A DNA stretch of 64,000 nucleotides from Bowmanella denitrificans (GTDB taxonomy: Bacteria > Pseudomonadota > Gammaproteobacteria > Enterobacterales > Alteromonadaceae): assembly GCF_002887595.1 (NCBI RefSeq), contig NZ_PEBU01000004.1, positions 186,001 through 250,000 on the forward strand, written 5' to 3'. This document shows, in pieces, positions 37,612 to 46,239 of this stretch (positions within the stretch are counted from its first letter, which is position 1; each line of letters begins with the position of its first letter). The notes under the pieces were generated by a model that searched no databases, was not told the DNA's origin, and saw only the letters and a program-made list of their open reading frames with translations. The position numbers and the translations under genes were made by a program.

Positions 37612-40600
37612 AAGGACTGGTACGCTGGTTTGTGGCCAATCCGGTGGCCGCCAATATGCTGATGCTGGTAATACTGGCATTTGGATTACTCAGCGCCTGG
37701 ACCATGCGCATAGAAGGTTTTCCGCGTATACCGCCCGATACCGTGGAAGTGAGTGTGGTGCAAATCGGTGCCAGTACCCAACAGGTCCATCAATCTATCA
37801 CTCAAAGTCTGGAACAGGCCCTGGAAGGTCTGCCAGGTGCCAAACAGATCTCCAGTTTGTCCGGTGACAGTCTGGCCACGGTTTATATACGTCAGCAGGA
37901 CGGCTATGACCTGGGGCGGTTGTTAGAAGATGTAAAACTGCGCATCGACAATATTACGACCTTGCCGCTGGCGGCTGAACGCCCCCAGGTCAGGCGCGCT
38001 GAATTCAGTTATCCGGCCATGATTGTGCAGGTTTATGGTGACGTGGCACAGGAGGAGCTGCAAAAAGCCGCCAGGATCATTAAGCAGCGCTTGTTACTGC
38101 GCCCGGAAATATCGCAGATAAATCAATGGGGGGAACGCCCCCATGAGATTTCTCTTGAGATCAGCCATCACAAGTTACAGGCTCATGGTTTGCGGTTCGA
38201 ACAGGTGGCACAGATGCTGAGCCAGGCTAGTCTTGAATACCGCACCGGGCAGTTGAAAACCGTCGGTGGGCGCATTCAAATTCGTGCTGACCATCTGGCT
38301 CGTGATGTGCGTGAGTTTATGCAGTTGCCGTTGTTTACCAGTGCCGAGGGCCATGTGGTGCGTTTGGCCGATGTGGCCGAGATTCGTGACCAACCCGAAG
38401 ACGATGATCTGCTGGTCACCTTTAACGGCCATCCGGCGATTGGTTTTGAAATCATGATGGGGCAGCAGGACAATCTGCTGGACATTAATCAGGCTGTTCA
38501 GCAGGTGGTGGCAGAATCCGAAGACATTCTGTCTCAGCGCATCAAAGCGGATATCTGGGCCAATCAAAGCGAATTTGCCACGCAGCGCCTGAGTTTGCTG
38601 CAAAGCAATGCGCTGCAGGGACTGATTCTGGTGTTTTTGATCCTGAGTCTGTTTCTGAATATTAAAGTCGCCTTTTGGGTGGCGGTGGGTATTCCTGTCA
38701 GTCTGGCCGGTACCATTGCCATAATGGATCTGTATTTTGGTTACTCGCTGAATGACATTACCACCTTTGGCATGATTATCGTGCTGGGGATCCTGGTGGA
38801 TGATGCGGTGGTGATAGGTGAGAGCGTGCATCACGGTCGACAGTCAGGTGGCGATCCGCACCAAGCCACGGTTGCCGGGGTGGAAAAAGTGGCGACCGCC
38901 ACGGTATTTGGCGCATTTACCACCCTGGCAGCGTTTTTTCCCATGACGGTGCTAGAGGACCCTTTTGGCAAAGTCTTTGGTAGCTTTGCGGTGGTGGTAA
39001 TGATTGCCCTGGTGTTTTCACTACTGGAAAGTAAGCTCATTTTGCCCAGTCACCTGGCTTCCGCCAATTTTGCCAGCAACGAACGGGAAAATATGTTTGC
39101 CAGGGGGCTGAAGTTTCTGCAATTAAAGGCTGAGTGGGGGTTGTCCTATGTCACCGAACACTGGTATCAACCCTTATTGCAACATTGCCTTCGCTATCGT
39201 GCCACCACACTGATCCTGTTCACATTGGTGTTGCTGTTTGCGTTTAGTTTGCTGTCAATTGGGGCTATTCGTACCACGTTCTTTCCCGATATTCCCGGCA
39301 ATATCATCAGCGTGAAACTGGAAACCGACAGTCGCCTCAATCAGCAAGTCACGTTACAAAATGCCCGGCAAATATTGCATCAGGCTGAAAAACTGAATCA
39401 GCAGTGGACCAATGAGTTTGGCCTGACAACGCCGCCTTTTGCCAAACTGATGCTGGCCGTTGTTGGACCCTCCAGTGCCGAAATCTATGCAGAACTTTCT
39501 GCCACAAGTGAACGCCCAATGGATACCATGAGCATGCTGGATAGTTGGCGGGATCATGCCGGGCAACTGGAAGGTGCGCAGAAAGTGGTGTTTACGGTGG
39601 CCGAAGAAACCACTGGTGGTTTTGAGCTTGAGGTGTTTGGCCCGGATCCTGAAGGTGTCAAGGCGGCAGTGCAACAAGTGGTTGACGGGCTGCACCAAGT
39701 GCCACACGTTTCGGATGTGGCCAGCGATTTACAGTCCGGTAATGCAGAATTACGTTTGCGACCAACCCAGGCCGGAATGAATCTGGGGGTGGACGTCGCT
39801 TTACTGGCGGCACAACTGGGTGATGCCTATGGTGGCCTGGAACTGCAGCGTTTCCAGCGCGGAATGGACGAGGTGAAGGTCTATCTGCGTTATCCGCAAG
39901 AGGACAGAGACAGTCTGTCTGACCTGCTGCATCAGCAAATTCAGTTACCTGGCGGACAATGGGTGCCTTTGCTCAGTGTCGCTGAACTGGATGCGGGCTA
40001 TGTGCCGCGTTGGATGTGGCGACGGGATTTTCAGGATGCAGCTACCGTAACCGCCAATATCGACAAGCGGCACAGCGCTTCACCTGAAGTGTATGGGCAG
40101 TTAATGCAAGGGCAACTGGCTGACTGGTTGTCAGCACATCCCTCAATCAAAGTGATGCCTGCCGGCGAGCTTAAGCGCGAAGAGGAAATGGCAGACAAAC
40201 TCTGGCGCGCCTTGATTCTGGCTTGTTTGCTCATCTATGTGCTACTGGCCATTCCGCTTAAATCCTATTGGCAGCCGTTGATCATCTTGTCAGTGGTACC
40301 CTTTGGTTTTGTGGGAGCGGCCATTGGGCATATGCTGATGGGCCTGCCTTTTAGTGTGCTGTCATTTTTCGGCATGCTGGCTCTGACCGGTGTGGTGGTT
40401 AACGACAGTCTGCTACTGGTGACCAGCTATAACCGCTATTGTGCCGAGGGCAAAGCGAATCCACTGGTGAGTTCTGCAACCGGCAGGGTCAGGGCGGTAT
40501 TTCTGACCACGGCCACCACCGTCATAGGTTTGGCCCCCATCCTGCTGGAAAGCTCAGAACAGGCTCAGTACCTTATTCCTGCGGCCGTGTCCCTGGCCTT

Positions 40601-40730
40601 TGGTGAACTTTTTGCCACCCTGGTGACCCTGATTTTAGTGCCGGTACTGGCCAGCTTTTACCGGGTTGCTCCTGTGAGCACCAAGGTTAACGAGGCTTTG
40701 CCATTGCCTGAGGCGTTTGAGAGAGCTTGA
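37608..40730 (+). CDS. RND-family efflux pump, inner-membrane subunit
   Basis: 1040 residues, the usual length. It has 12 membrane segments, two large periplasmic loops, and the proton-relay acids in GILVDDAVVIGESVHH. ILVPVLASFYRV ends the last helix. Such pumps expel amphipathic or cationic drugs from the periplasm. Following a PUFA-polyamine cluster, it is a good candidate for export and self-resistance; producers of zeamine are known to need an RND pump for tolerance. It forms an operon with the adaptor and channel genes, and a two-component system follows 122 bases later. Confidence 0.95.
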   Translation: MKGLVRWFVANPVAANMLMLVILAFGLLSAWTMRIEGFPRIPPDTVEVSVVQIGASTQQVHQSITQSLEQALEGLPGAKQISSLSGDSLATVYIRQQDGYDLGRLLEDVKLRIDNITTLPLAAERPQVRRAEFSYPAMIVQVYGDVAQEELQKAARIIKQRLLLRPEISQINQWGERPHEISLEISHHKLQAHGLRFEQVAQMLSQASLEYRTGQLKTVGGRIQIRADHLARDVREFMQLPLFTSAEGHVVRLADVAEIRDQPEDDDLLVTFNGHPAIGFEIMMGQQDNLLDINQAVQQVVAESEDILSQRIKADIWANQSEFATQRLSLLQSNALQGLILVFLILSLFLNIKVAFWVAVGIPVSLAGTIAIMDLYFGYSLNDITTFGMIIVLGILVDDAVVIGESVHHGRQSGGDPHQATVAGVEKVATATVFGAFTTLAAFFPMTVLEDPFGKVFGSFAVVVMIALVFSLLESKLILPSHLASANFASNERENMFARGLKFLQLKAEWGLSYVTEHWYQPLLQHCLRYRATTLILFTLVLLFAFSLLSIGAIRTTFFPDIPGNIISVKLETDSRLNQQVTLQNARQILHQAEKLNQQWTNEFGLTTPPFAKLMLAVVGPSSAEIYAELSATSERPMDTMSMLDSWRDHAGQLEGAQKVVFTVAEETTGGFELEVFGPDPEGVKAAVQQVVDGLHQVPHVSDVASDLQSGNAELRLRPTQAGMNLGVDVALLAAQLGDAYGGLELQRFQRGMDEVKVYLRYPQEDRDSLSDLLHQQIQLPGGQWVPLLSVAELDAGYVPRWMWRRDFQDAATVTANIDKRHSASPEVYGQLMQGQLADWLSAHPSIKVMPAGELKREEEMADKLWRALILACLLIYVLLAIPLKSYWQPLIILSVVPFGFVGAAIGHMLMGLPFSVLSFFGMLALTGVVVNDSLLLVTSYNRYCAEGKANPLVSSATGRVRAVFLTTATTVIGLAPILLESSEQAQYLIPAAVSLAFGELFATLVTLILVPVLASFYRVAPVSTKVNEALPLPEAFERA

Positions 40731-40792
40731 AGGTATGGGTAGCGCGCGGAAAAGATTGATTCTCATTTGGTCATATCTTACTGTGATGACAG

Positions 40793-40817
40793 CTTGTCTT
40801 GGCTATTTGAAGGCAAG
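40793..40817 (+). other. Stem-loop between pump and response-regulator genes
   Basis: CTTGTCTT and AAGGCAAG pair (one G-U) around a 9-base loop. There is no T run, so it may be an operator or mRNA structure rather than a terminator. Confidence 0.3.
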
Positions 40818-40852
40818 AGGCTGCATCGGATTGTCACCAATGGAAAAGAGAG

Positions 40853-41542
40853 ATGAAAGGGACCATTGTCTTAGTTGAAGACGACAAACGCTTGTCGTCG
40901 CTGATTTGTCAGTTTTTGCAAAGCGAAGGATTTGAAATATTCCCACTGCATACTGGATTGGGGGCCTGTGAGGAAATTCAGCGCCTCAGTCCGGATTTGG
41001 TTATTCTGGATTATATGTTGCCAGAAATGGACGGCATTGAGATCTGCAAGTGTCTGAGGCCAAGGTACAGCTCTCCAGTGTTGATGCTGACCGCCAAAGA
41101 TGATGATTTTACCGAAGTGACCGCCTTTAACTGTGGTGTAGATGATTATATTGCCAAGCCGCTTCGTCCTCATGTGCTGATGGCCAGAATTTATGCTTTA
41201 TTGCGCCGACGTAAAGAGCAAGCCAGCAATGAAAATGTGATTTTTGCCCAGGACCTGCGTATCAATGTCGTTGACAGGGTTATTTACAAAGGGGATTTGG
41301 AAATTGACGCCACTGATGCCGAGTTTGATCTGCTGGTGGAACTGGTGAAGTCGGCGGGCAATATTGTGAAACGTGACCAACTGTTCAATTCATTACGCGG
41401 TTTTGAATATAACGGCACGGACCGCTCTGTCGATCAGCGGGTCAGCACATTGCGTAAAAAGCTAGGTGATCAGGATCCGCCACACCAATATATTCGTACG
41501 GTTCGAGGACGGGGTTACTTGTTTCCGCGTAACAAATGGTAA
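40853..41542 (+). CDS. OmpR/PhoB-type response regulator
   Basis: 229 residues. The receiver domain has the acidic pair DD at 10-11, phospho-acceptor Asp53 in VILDYMLPEMDG, Thr80 and Lys102 in DDYIAKP. The C-terminal winged helix (about 130-226) ends with the typical RTVRGRGYLF. It works with the kinase in the next gene, which overlaps its end by 7 bases. Position after the RND pump suggests that it controls the pump or the biosynthetic operon in response to envelope stress or to the product. Confidence 0.93.
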   Translation: MKGTIVLVEDDKRLSSLICQFLQSEGFEIFPLHTGLGACEEIQRLSPDLVILDYMLPEMDGIEICKCLRPRYSSPVLMLTAKDDDFTEVTAFNCGVDDYIAKPLRPHVLMARIYALLRRRKEQASNENVIFAQDLRINVVDRVIYKGDLEIDATDAEFDLLVELVKSAGNIVKRDQLFNSLRGFEYNGTDRSVDQRVSTLRKKLGDQDPPHQYIRTVRGRGYLFPRNKW

Positions 41543-42867
41543 TCTTTTTCCTGCGTTTTTTCGTAGGGGTAAGCTCGACATTGTTGATTTGCCTGGTATT
41601 GATTGGTTTCTTTTTCGAGAATCAATATGAGGATGCCATTGGTCAGGAACATCTGCGCCTGACCAGGGCGCTGACGGGGCTGTTATCCACTCGTATGTGT
41701 CATGTACCTGAACAGCAGTGGCCGGTTGAGATTGAGCAGTTGGCCGGCGAATATGCCTATACCATTGCGTTGACTGATATGGATAGCCTGCCTGCGGCCA
41801 AGCAACTGGCGCTGGTCAGCGATGGAGTGGTGGTATCGGTAGAAAGCGGTTTTATCAAGGATGCCGTGCGGGTTTATTACCCTAATCCCTGTGGCCGGGG
41901 CGTGATACGTTACATCCCTAATGTGGATTTCAACTCCTTTTACAATGTACTGATTGGTGTCACCTTGGGTTTTGTCCTGATCAGTTTTGCCCTGGCGGTG
42001 TTAATGCTGGCCTGGCCGATTATCAAGCACATTAACAACATGGTCAGCGCCAGTCTGGCGATTGCTGATGGACGCTTTGATGCCAAGGCCGACGAAGATG
42101 CTCCGGCCCCCCTGGACGAGCTGGCCCGCGCCATTAACTTTGTGGCCAATCAGATAAGCCAGTTAATCCAGGAACAGGAAGTGATGATCAGTGCGGCATC
42201 CCATGAATTGAATACGCCTGTGATGCGGTTGAACTTTGCATTGGAACTGGCAGATCGCATTGATGATCCTGAGGCACTAAAGGCACATGTGCGTAGCATG
42301 AAACTGGACATCGAGCAGCTTGAGCAGTTGGTGGTGGAAATGCTGGCGTATTCAAAATTCAGTTTTTACTCAGCCAAAGTCTACCCAGAGCCCTTACATC
42401 TGTTGCCTGTTATTGAACAGGCGCAGGAGCAGGCCAGTCGTTACAGTGACAAATTTGTGATTGAAATGGCATGTGACGCCGGGGTGGTGGTGCTGGCAGA
42501 AGAAAAGAGCTTGCTTAAGATCCTGAGCAATTTGCTCACCAATGCCCATAAATATGCCAAAGGCTATGCCAGGATAACAGCCACAGCCTTGGCAGATTGT
42601 ACCTGTATCACTGTGGATGACGACGGTCCTGGCATTCCTGAATCTGAACGACAGGCGGTTTTGCAACCTTTCTATCGGATTGAAAACAGCCGCAGCCGGG
42701 ATACTGGCGGAGTGGGGCTGGGACTGGCCATAGTAAATAAGGTTATGGCCTTGCATGGCGGGCGTCTGGAAATCGGCAGTAATGAATTTGGTGGCGCCAG
42801 TATCCAGTTGTATTTTCCTCTTCAACCCGTTCAGGGGGCCGCCCGAATGGCAACCCTGGCGCAATAG
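41536..42867 (+). CDS. Sensor histidine kinase (RstB/CpxA-like layout)
   Basis: 443 residues. The first membrane helix is at about 4-27, a periplasmic sensor loop of about 105 residues follows, and the second helix is at about 137-160. After HAMP, the HisKA box SAASHELNTPVMRL holds His223, and the ATP-binding domain has NLLTNAHKYAK, DDDGPGIPE and GVGLGLAIVNK. It phosphorylates the regulator encoded just upstream. The sensor loop has a Cys at each end (CHVPEQQWPVE and NPCGRG), which may form a disulfide. A stimulus cannot be read from the sequence; the context suggests the cluster's product or membrane damage. Confidence 0.93.
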   Translation: MVIFFLRFFVGVSSTLLICLVLIGFFFENQYEDAIGQEHLRLTRALTGLLSTRMCHVPEQQWPVEIEQLAGEYAYTIALTDMDSLPAAKQLALVSDGVVVSVESGFIKDAVRVYYPNPCGRGVIRYIPNVDFNSFYNVLIGVTLGFVLISFALAVLMLAWPIIKHINNMVSASLAIADGRFDAKADEDAPAPLDELARAINFVANQISQLIQEQEVMISAASHELNTPVMRLNFALELADRIDDPEALKAHVRSMKLDIEQLEQLVVEMLAYSKFSFYSAKVYPEPLHLLPVIEQAQEQASRYSDKFVIEMACDAGVVVLAEEKSLLKILSNLLTNAHKYAKGYARITATALADCTCITVDDDGPGIPESERQAVLQPFYRIENSRSRDTGGVGLGLAIVNKVMALHGGRLEIGSNEFGGASIQLYFPLQPVQGAARMATLAQ

Positions 42868-42902
42868 CCGGCCGAACAGGCCACAGACAAGGAGACAGGT
42901 CT

Positions 42903-43769
42903 ATGATTGATAACAGGCAATTCATCCTTAGCGGCACTCAATGCAAGATGCGCGGTGTGATGGTGCTGGTGTTAGCGTTGTTTTCCACGCAGGGAATGGC
43001 CCAGTGCCCGGCCATGCAGGCCAGTTATGAGGTTCAGGTTGACGGTGATCTGGTGGGGAGTATGTCTATTGAGCGGCAACAGCAGGATCAGACATTGCTG
43101 CTGGTCAGTCGAACCTATTTACAGGTGCCCTCATGGGGGGGAGATTATGATGTTCGCTCGGTCACGGCCGAGGAACATCAGGCTTCACTTGTTAAAGCCG
43201 ATACCCGCACCATTGAAGATGGTAAGACGATATGGAAACGCGTGAGCAGGGAAACAGACGAGTATTGGTTAAGTGCATCGCGAGTTGCAACAGCCTCTGA
43301 AGCGGAAGAGCAGGCACTGGTTGATGCTACCAGTGGTGTGCTGACCGGTATGGTGCCAGGATTGGGCGATGCGTTGACGATACTCAGTTTGTTTTCCGAA
43401 CCCGCCAGGCCCAGCAGCAGCGGAATGCGTATTAGTGAAGGGGATATCGACAGCAGCTTGCTTTACCTGCCTTGCTACTGGCTAACAGTGAAACAACAAT
43501 TGCCTGATGAGCTGAGGCTGCTGGATAGTGAGGAAATTTACTTGCGGCATATGCAGTTACAGCAAAGTAATGAGCAGGATATGACGGTGCAAGGGCAACA
43601 ACTTGCCACCCGCTATTATCGTTACCAGAATAAACAAGGGGAAAATTTGGAGATTTGGCTGGGTCAAACGCCCCAGGGACCGGCCATTGTCCAACTTAAA
43701 GGCGAAGAGGACGATACGCCATACCTGATTAAGCTGAAAGAGTGGGGGACGTCCGCCCCGGCGCTTTGA
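42903..43769 (+). CDS. Exported DUF3108/DUF6134-like protein
   Basis: 288 residues, preceded by AAGGAGACAGGT. Hydrophobic residues 19-33 end in TQGMAQC, giving a signal peptide. After it, SYEVQVDGDLVGSMSIERQQ and the C-terminal order (LRLLDSEEIYLRH, ATRYYRYQN, NLEIWLGQTPQG) resemble the cytoplasmic protein at 30681 and the DUF3108/DUF6134 group. A Gly-rich insert (VLTGMVPGLGDALTILSLF) is hydrophobic and could touch the membrane. It follows the kinase gene by 35 bases, so it may be co-transcribed with the two-component system. Function unknown. Confidence 0.75.
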   Translation: MIDNRQFILSGTQCKMRGVMVLVLALFSTQGMAQCPAMQASYEVQVDGDLVGSMSIERQQQDQTLLLVSRTYLQVPSWGGDYDVRSVTAEEHQASLVKADTRTIEDGKTIWKRVSRETDEYWLSASRVATASEAEEQALVDATSGVLTGMVPGLGDALTILSLFSEPARPSSSGMRISEGDIDSSLLYLPCYWLTVKQQLPDELRLLDSEEIYLRHMQLQQSNEQDMTVQGQQLATRYYRYQNKQGENLEIWLGQTPQGPAIVQLKGEEDDTPYLIKLKEWGTSAPAL

Positions 43770-43879
43770 ACTATATGATGGCTTAGGCGGTTATGGGCGA
43801 TGGAATAAATGGAATCCCTTTACTGTTGTCTGACTGATATGCTGCCAGATATGCAACTGTTGGTAATCAAGGAGTCCTG

Positions 43880-45199
43880 ATGAGACATCGCCCCCTGCTT
43901 TTCACTCTGGCCTTATGTGGTGCCTTGCTGAATAAGCCTTTAGTGGCCGCCACACTGGCCGAATCCATTGATAACGATCTTCCCTCGTTAATGACGCTGT
44001 ATCGTCATCTGCATCAGTATCCGGAACTCAGTGGCCGTGAAGTTAAAACCGCTGCCATGCTTGCTGGCGAAGCGCGTAAACTGGGTTTTGAAGTGACCGA
44101 AGACGTTGGCGGGACCGGGGTGGTGGCGATGATGAACAACGGCCCCGGTCCGGTGGTAATGATTCGGGCCGATATGGATGCCTTACCTGTTATCGAACAA
44201 ACCGGCCTGACATTTGCTTCCAAAGTAACGGCGACGACCGAGGAGGGGATGGAAACGGGTGTGATGCATGCCTGTGGTCATGACACACATATGGCAGGTT
44301 GGCTGGGGACTGCCCGCCAGTTGGTCAAACGCAGGAGTGAATGGTCAGGCACCCTGATGATGATTTTGCAACCGGCCGAAGAGCGTGGCCGGGGGGCCAG
44401 GGATATGCTGAATGACGGCTTATTTACACGCTTTGCCAAGCCTGACTATGCTCTGGCATTTCACAATTCTTCTGCCGCACCGGCAGGTGAAATTGGTTAT
44501 ACACCAGGTTATACCCTGGCCAATGTAGACAGTGTGAATATTGTGGTTCATGGTGTTGGCGGCCATGGCGCCTACCCGCAAAGTACTAAAGATCCTATCG
44601 TACTGGGCAGCCGAATCGTCGGTGCGTTGCAAACGCTGGTGAGTCGTGAACTGGATCCCCAGGACCCAGCGGTTGTGACGGTCGGCAGTTTTCAGGCTGG
44701 CAGTAAACATAACATCATTTCCGATAAAGCCACTTTGTTGTTGACGGTGCGCAGTTATTCAGATCAAACCCGTCAGCAGTTGCTGGACGGTATTGCTCGT
44801 ATCGCCAAAGGTGAAGCCATTGCAGCAGGTTTGCCAGAAGCCTTGATGCCAGAGGTAACCTGGAAGCAGGAATATACGCCTTCCACCTGGAATGATCCTG
44901 AATTTACCCGGAGTACAGCGGCCTTATTGAGTCAGCATTTCGGCAGTGAGCGGGTAAAGGAAGGCAAACCTAGCATGGCAGGGGAGGACTTTGGACGTTA
45001 CTATCGGGCAGACAACAGTATCAAGAGTATGATTTTCTGGGTGGGGGGCGTGCCAAAAGAACGCTGGGATAAGGCTCAACAGACGGGCGAGAAACTACCT
45101 TCATTGCACAGCCCTTTCTGGGCTCCGCAAGCCGACAAGGTGGTGGCCACTGCGACCGAAGCGCTAACGGTGGCGACGTTGCATCTTTTGGCTAAATAA
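43880..45199 (+). CDS. Exported M20-family amidohydrolase
   Basis: 439 residues with a signal peptide ending near KPLVAA, preceded by AAGGAG. It is an M20D (hippurate hydrolase/IAA-amino-acid hydrolase-like) metallopeptidase: metal and active-site motifs MIRADMDALP, MHACGHDTHMAG, ILQPAEERGRGARDM, FHNS, and MAGEDFGRY near the end. These enzymes remove acyl groups from N-acyl amino acids. It is a periplasmic enzyme, and its closeness to the cluster would allow a role in product turnover, but peptide scavenging is the simpler reading. Confidence 0.92.
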   Translation: MRHRPLLFTLALCGALLNKPLVAATLAESIDNDLPSLMTLYRHLHQYPELSGREVKTAAMLAGEARKLGFEVTEDVGGTGVVAMMNNGPGPVVMIRADMDALPVIEQTGLTFASKVTATTEEGMETGVMHACGHDTHMAGWLGTARQLVKRRSEWSGTLMMILQPAEERGRGARDMLNDGLFTRFAKPDYALAFHNSSAAPAGEIGYTPGYTLANVDSVNIVVHGVGGHGAYPQSTKDPIVLGSRIVGALQTLVSRELDPQDPAVVTVGSFQAGSKHNIISDKATLLLTVRSYSDQTRQQLLDGIARIAKGEAIAAGLPEALMPEVTWKQEYTPSTWNDPEFTRSTAALLSQHFGSERVKEGKPSMAGEDFGRYYRADNSIKSMIFWVGGVPKERWDKAQQTGEKLPSLHSPFWAPQADKVVATATEALTVATLHLLAK

Positions 45200-45216
45200 A
45201 TGCCAGACCAGGTAAA

Positions 45217-45238
45217 GGCCAATTCATGTGGATTGGCC
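45217..45238. other. Hairpin GGCCAAT-8-ATTGGCC
   Basis: Perfect 7-base arms with an 8-base loop, 17 bases after the amidohydrolase stop. It has no T tail. It could stabilise the upstream mRNA or be an operator, since it sits next to the putative promoter. Confidence 0.4.
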
Positions 45239-45255
45239 CAACAGACTGGTATAAT
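45227..45255 (+). promoter_or_regulatory. Extended -10 promoter before the solute-binding-protein gene
   Basis: TGGTATAAT is a perfect extended -10 element with TATAAT at 45250-45255. The -35 region is poor, which is usual for extended -10 promoters. It would drive the binding protein and histidine kinase genes. Confidence 0.5.
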
Positions 45256-45317
45256 TGTCCGCATACGGATAAAAACTCAGGCATAATGCCAATGTCCTGA
45301 GCATTTGGGTTACGGAT

Positions 45318-46157
45318 TTGTCCCGTCTTGTTATTCTTTTTGTCATCGTTTTCCTGTGGCTGATGCCTAAGGTCGCAGTCGGCGGCCAGACCGAGGTTTC
45401 AGCCCCTGCATGCGATAAGAGCTTGCGGGTGCATCTGGATTTGCACGCGCCGTCCGCTTATTTAAACAGCCAGGCTCAGGTGGAAGGAATGGATGCGGAT
45501 ATGGCGTATCAAATCCTGACCAGAGCCGGATGCAAGGTGAGCTGGCATTTACAACCTATGACCGGGGCAAGAATCATCCGCAGCCTGCAAGATGGCCACT
45601 TTGATGTGATGATTCGTGCATCCAACACCCCCGAACGTCAACAGTATGCTTATTTCAGCACCCCCTATCGCCAGGAGGTGGTAGGCGTATTCAGTCTGAA
45701 AGAATCTGGTCTTGAGCCATTTTTGACACTGGATTCGGCCTTGGCGCAGAAACTGCGTCTGATTGGGCCGGCCAGCGGCTGGTATGGCGAATATTTCGAA
45801 CAACTACGCAAACGCTGGCGTGAATCAGGCTTGTATACATCTTATCCAGACGCCGCTAAGGCAACGGAATTGCTGTTTGCCACCCCTTCACGTGGTGAGC
45901 TGGTGTTGGTAGATGCGGATATTTTCTTCCACCATCTTGGTCGTGAAAGACATCATCTGGTGCAGTTGATGAAAGACAGATTAATGGTGACTCCGGCACA
46001 TTTGATGCTAAGAAAAAATGCGGTTGAAGCTGAGGATTTGCTCGCAATTAATCAAGCCATTCAAGATTTGCGTGAGGAAGGTGTGCTAGCCGGGTTGGAA
46101 AACCGTTACCGACCTGTACCTTTGCAACAAATGCTGCAAACCCGCAAAGATGACTAA
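45318..46157 (+). CDS. Periplasmic solute-binding protein, SBP_bac_3-like
   Basis: 279 residues. The TTG at 45318 is chosen because it preserves a full signal peptide (LVILFVIVFLWLMPKVAVGG); the next Met at codon 16 would break it. The mature part follows family 3 binding proteins: MDADMAYQILTRAGCKV, MIRASNTPERQQYAYFSTPY, and a hinge near LIGPASGWYGEYF. Such proteins bind amino acids or similar ligands. There is no permease gene beside it; the next gene is a GAF histidine kinase. It may therefore be part of a sensory unit rather than of a transporter, but this is inference. Confidence 0.82.
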   Translation: MSRLVILFVIVFLWLMPKVAVGGQTEVSAPACDKSLRVHLDLHAPSAYLNSQAQVEGMDADMAYQILTRAGCKVSWHLQPMTGARIIRSLQDGHFDVMIRASNTPERQQYAYFSTPYRQEVVGVFSLKESGLEPFLTLDSALAQKLRLIGPASGWYGEYFEQLRKRWRESGLYTSYPDAAKATELLFATPSRGELVLVDADIFFHHLGRERHHLVQLMKDRLMVTPAHLMLRKNAVEAEDLLAINQAIQDLREEGVLAGLENRYRPVPLQQMLQTRKDD

Positions 46158-46239
46158 GCTTGTCTCACGCACTCATCATTAAACCTCGAAGTTCCATGAC
46201 AAGTTGACTTAGAAGGCTAACAGGCGCATTTTTGCAGGT

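Noticed and set aside
38175-38834. 219-residue open frame on the - strand inside the RND pump gene
   Set aside because: His- and Gln-rich antisense translation of conserved pump sequence.
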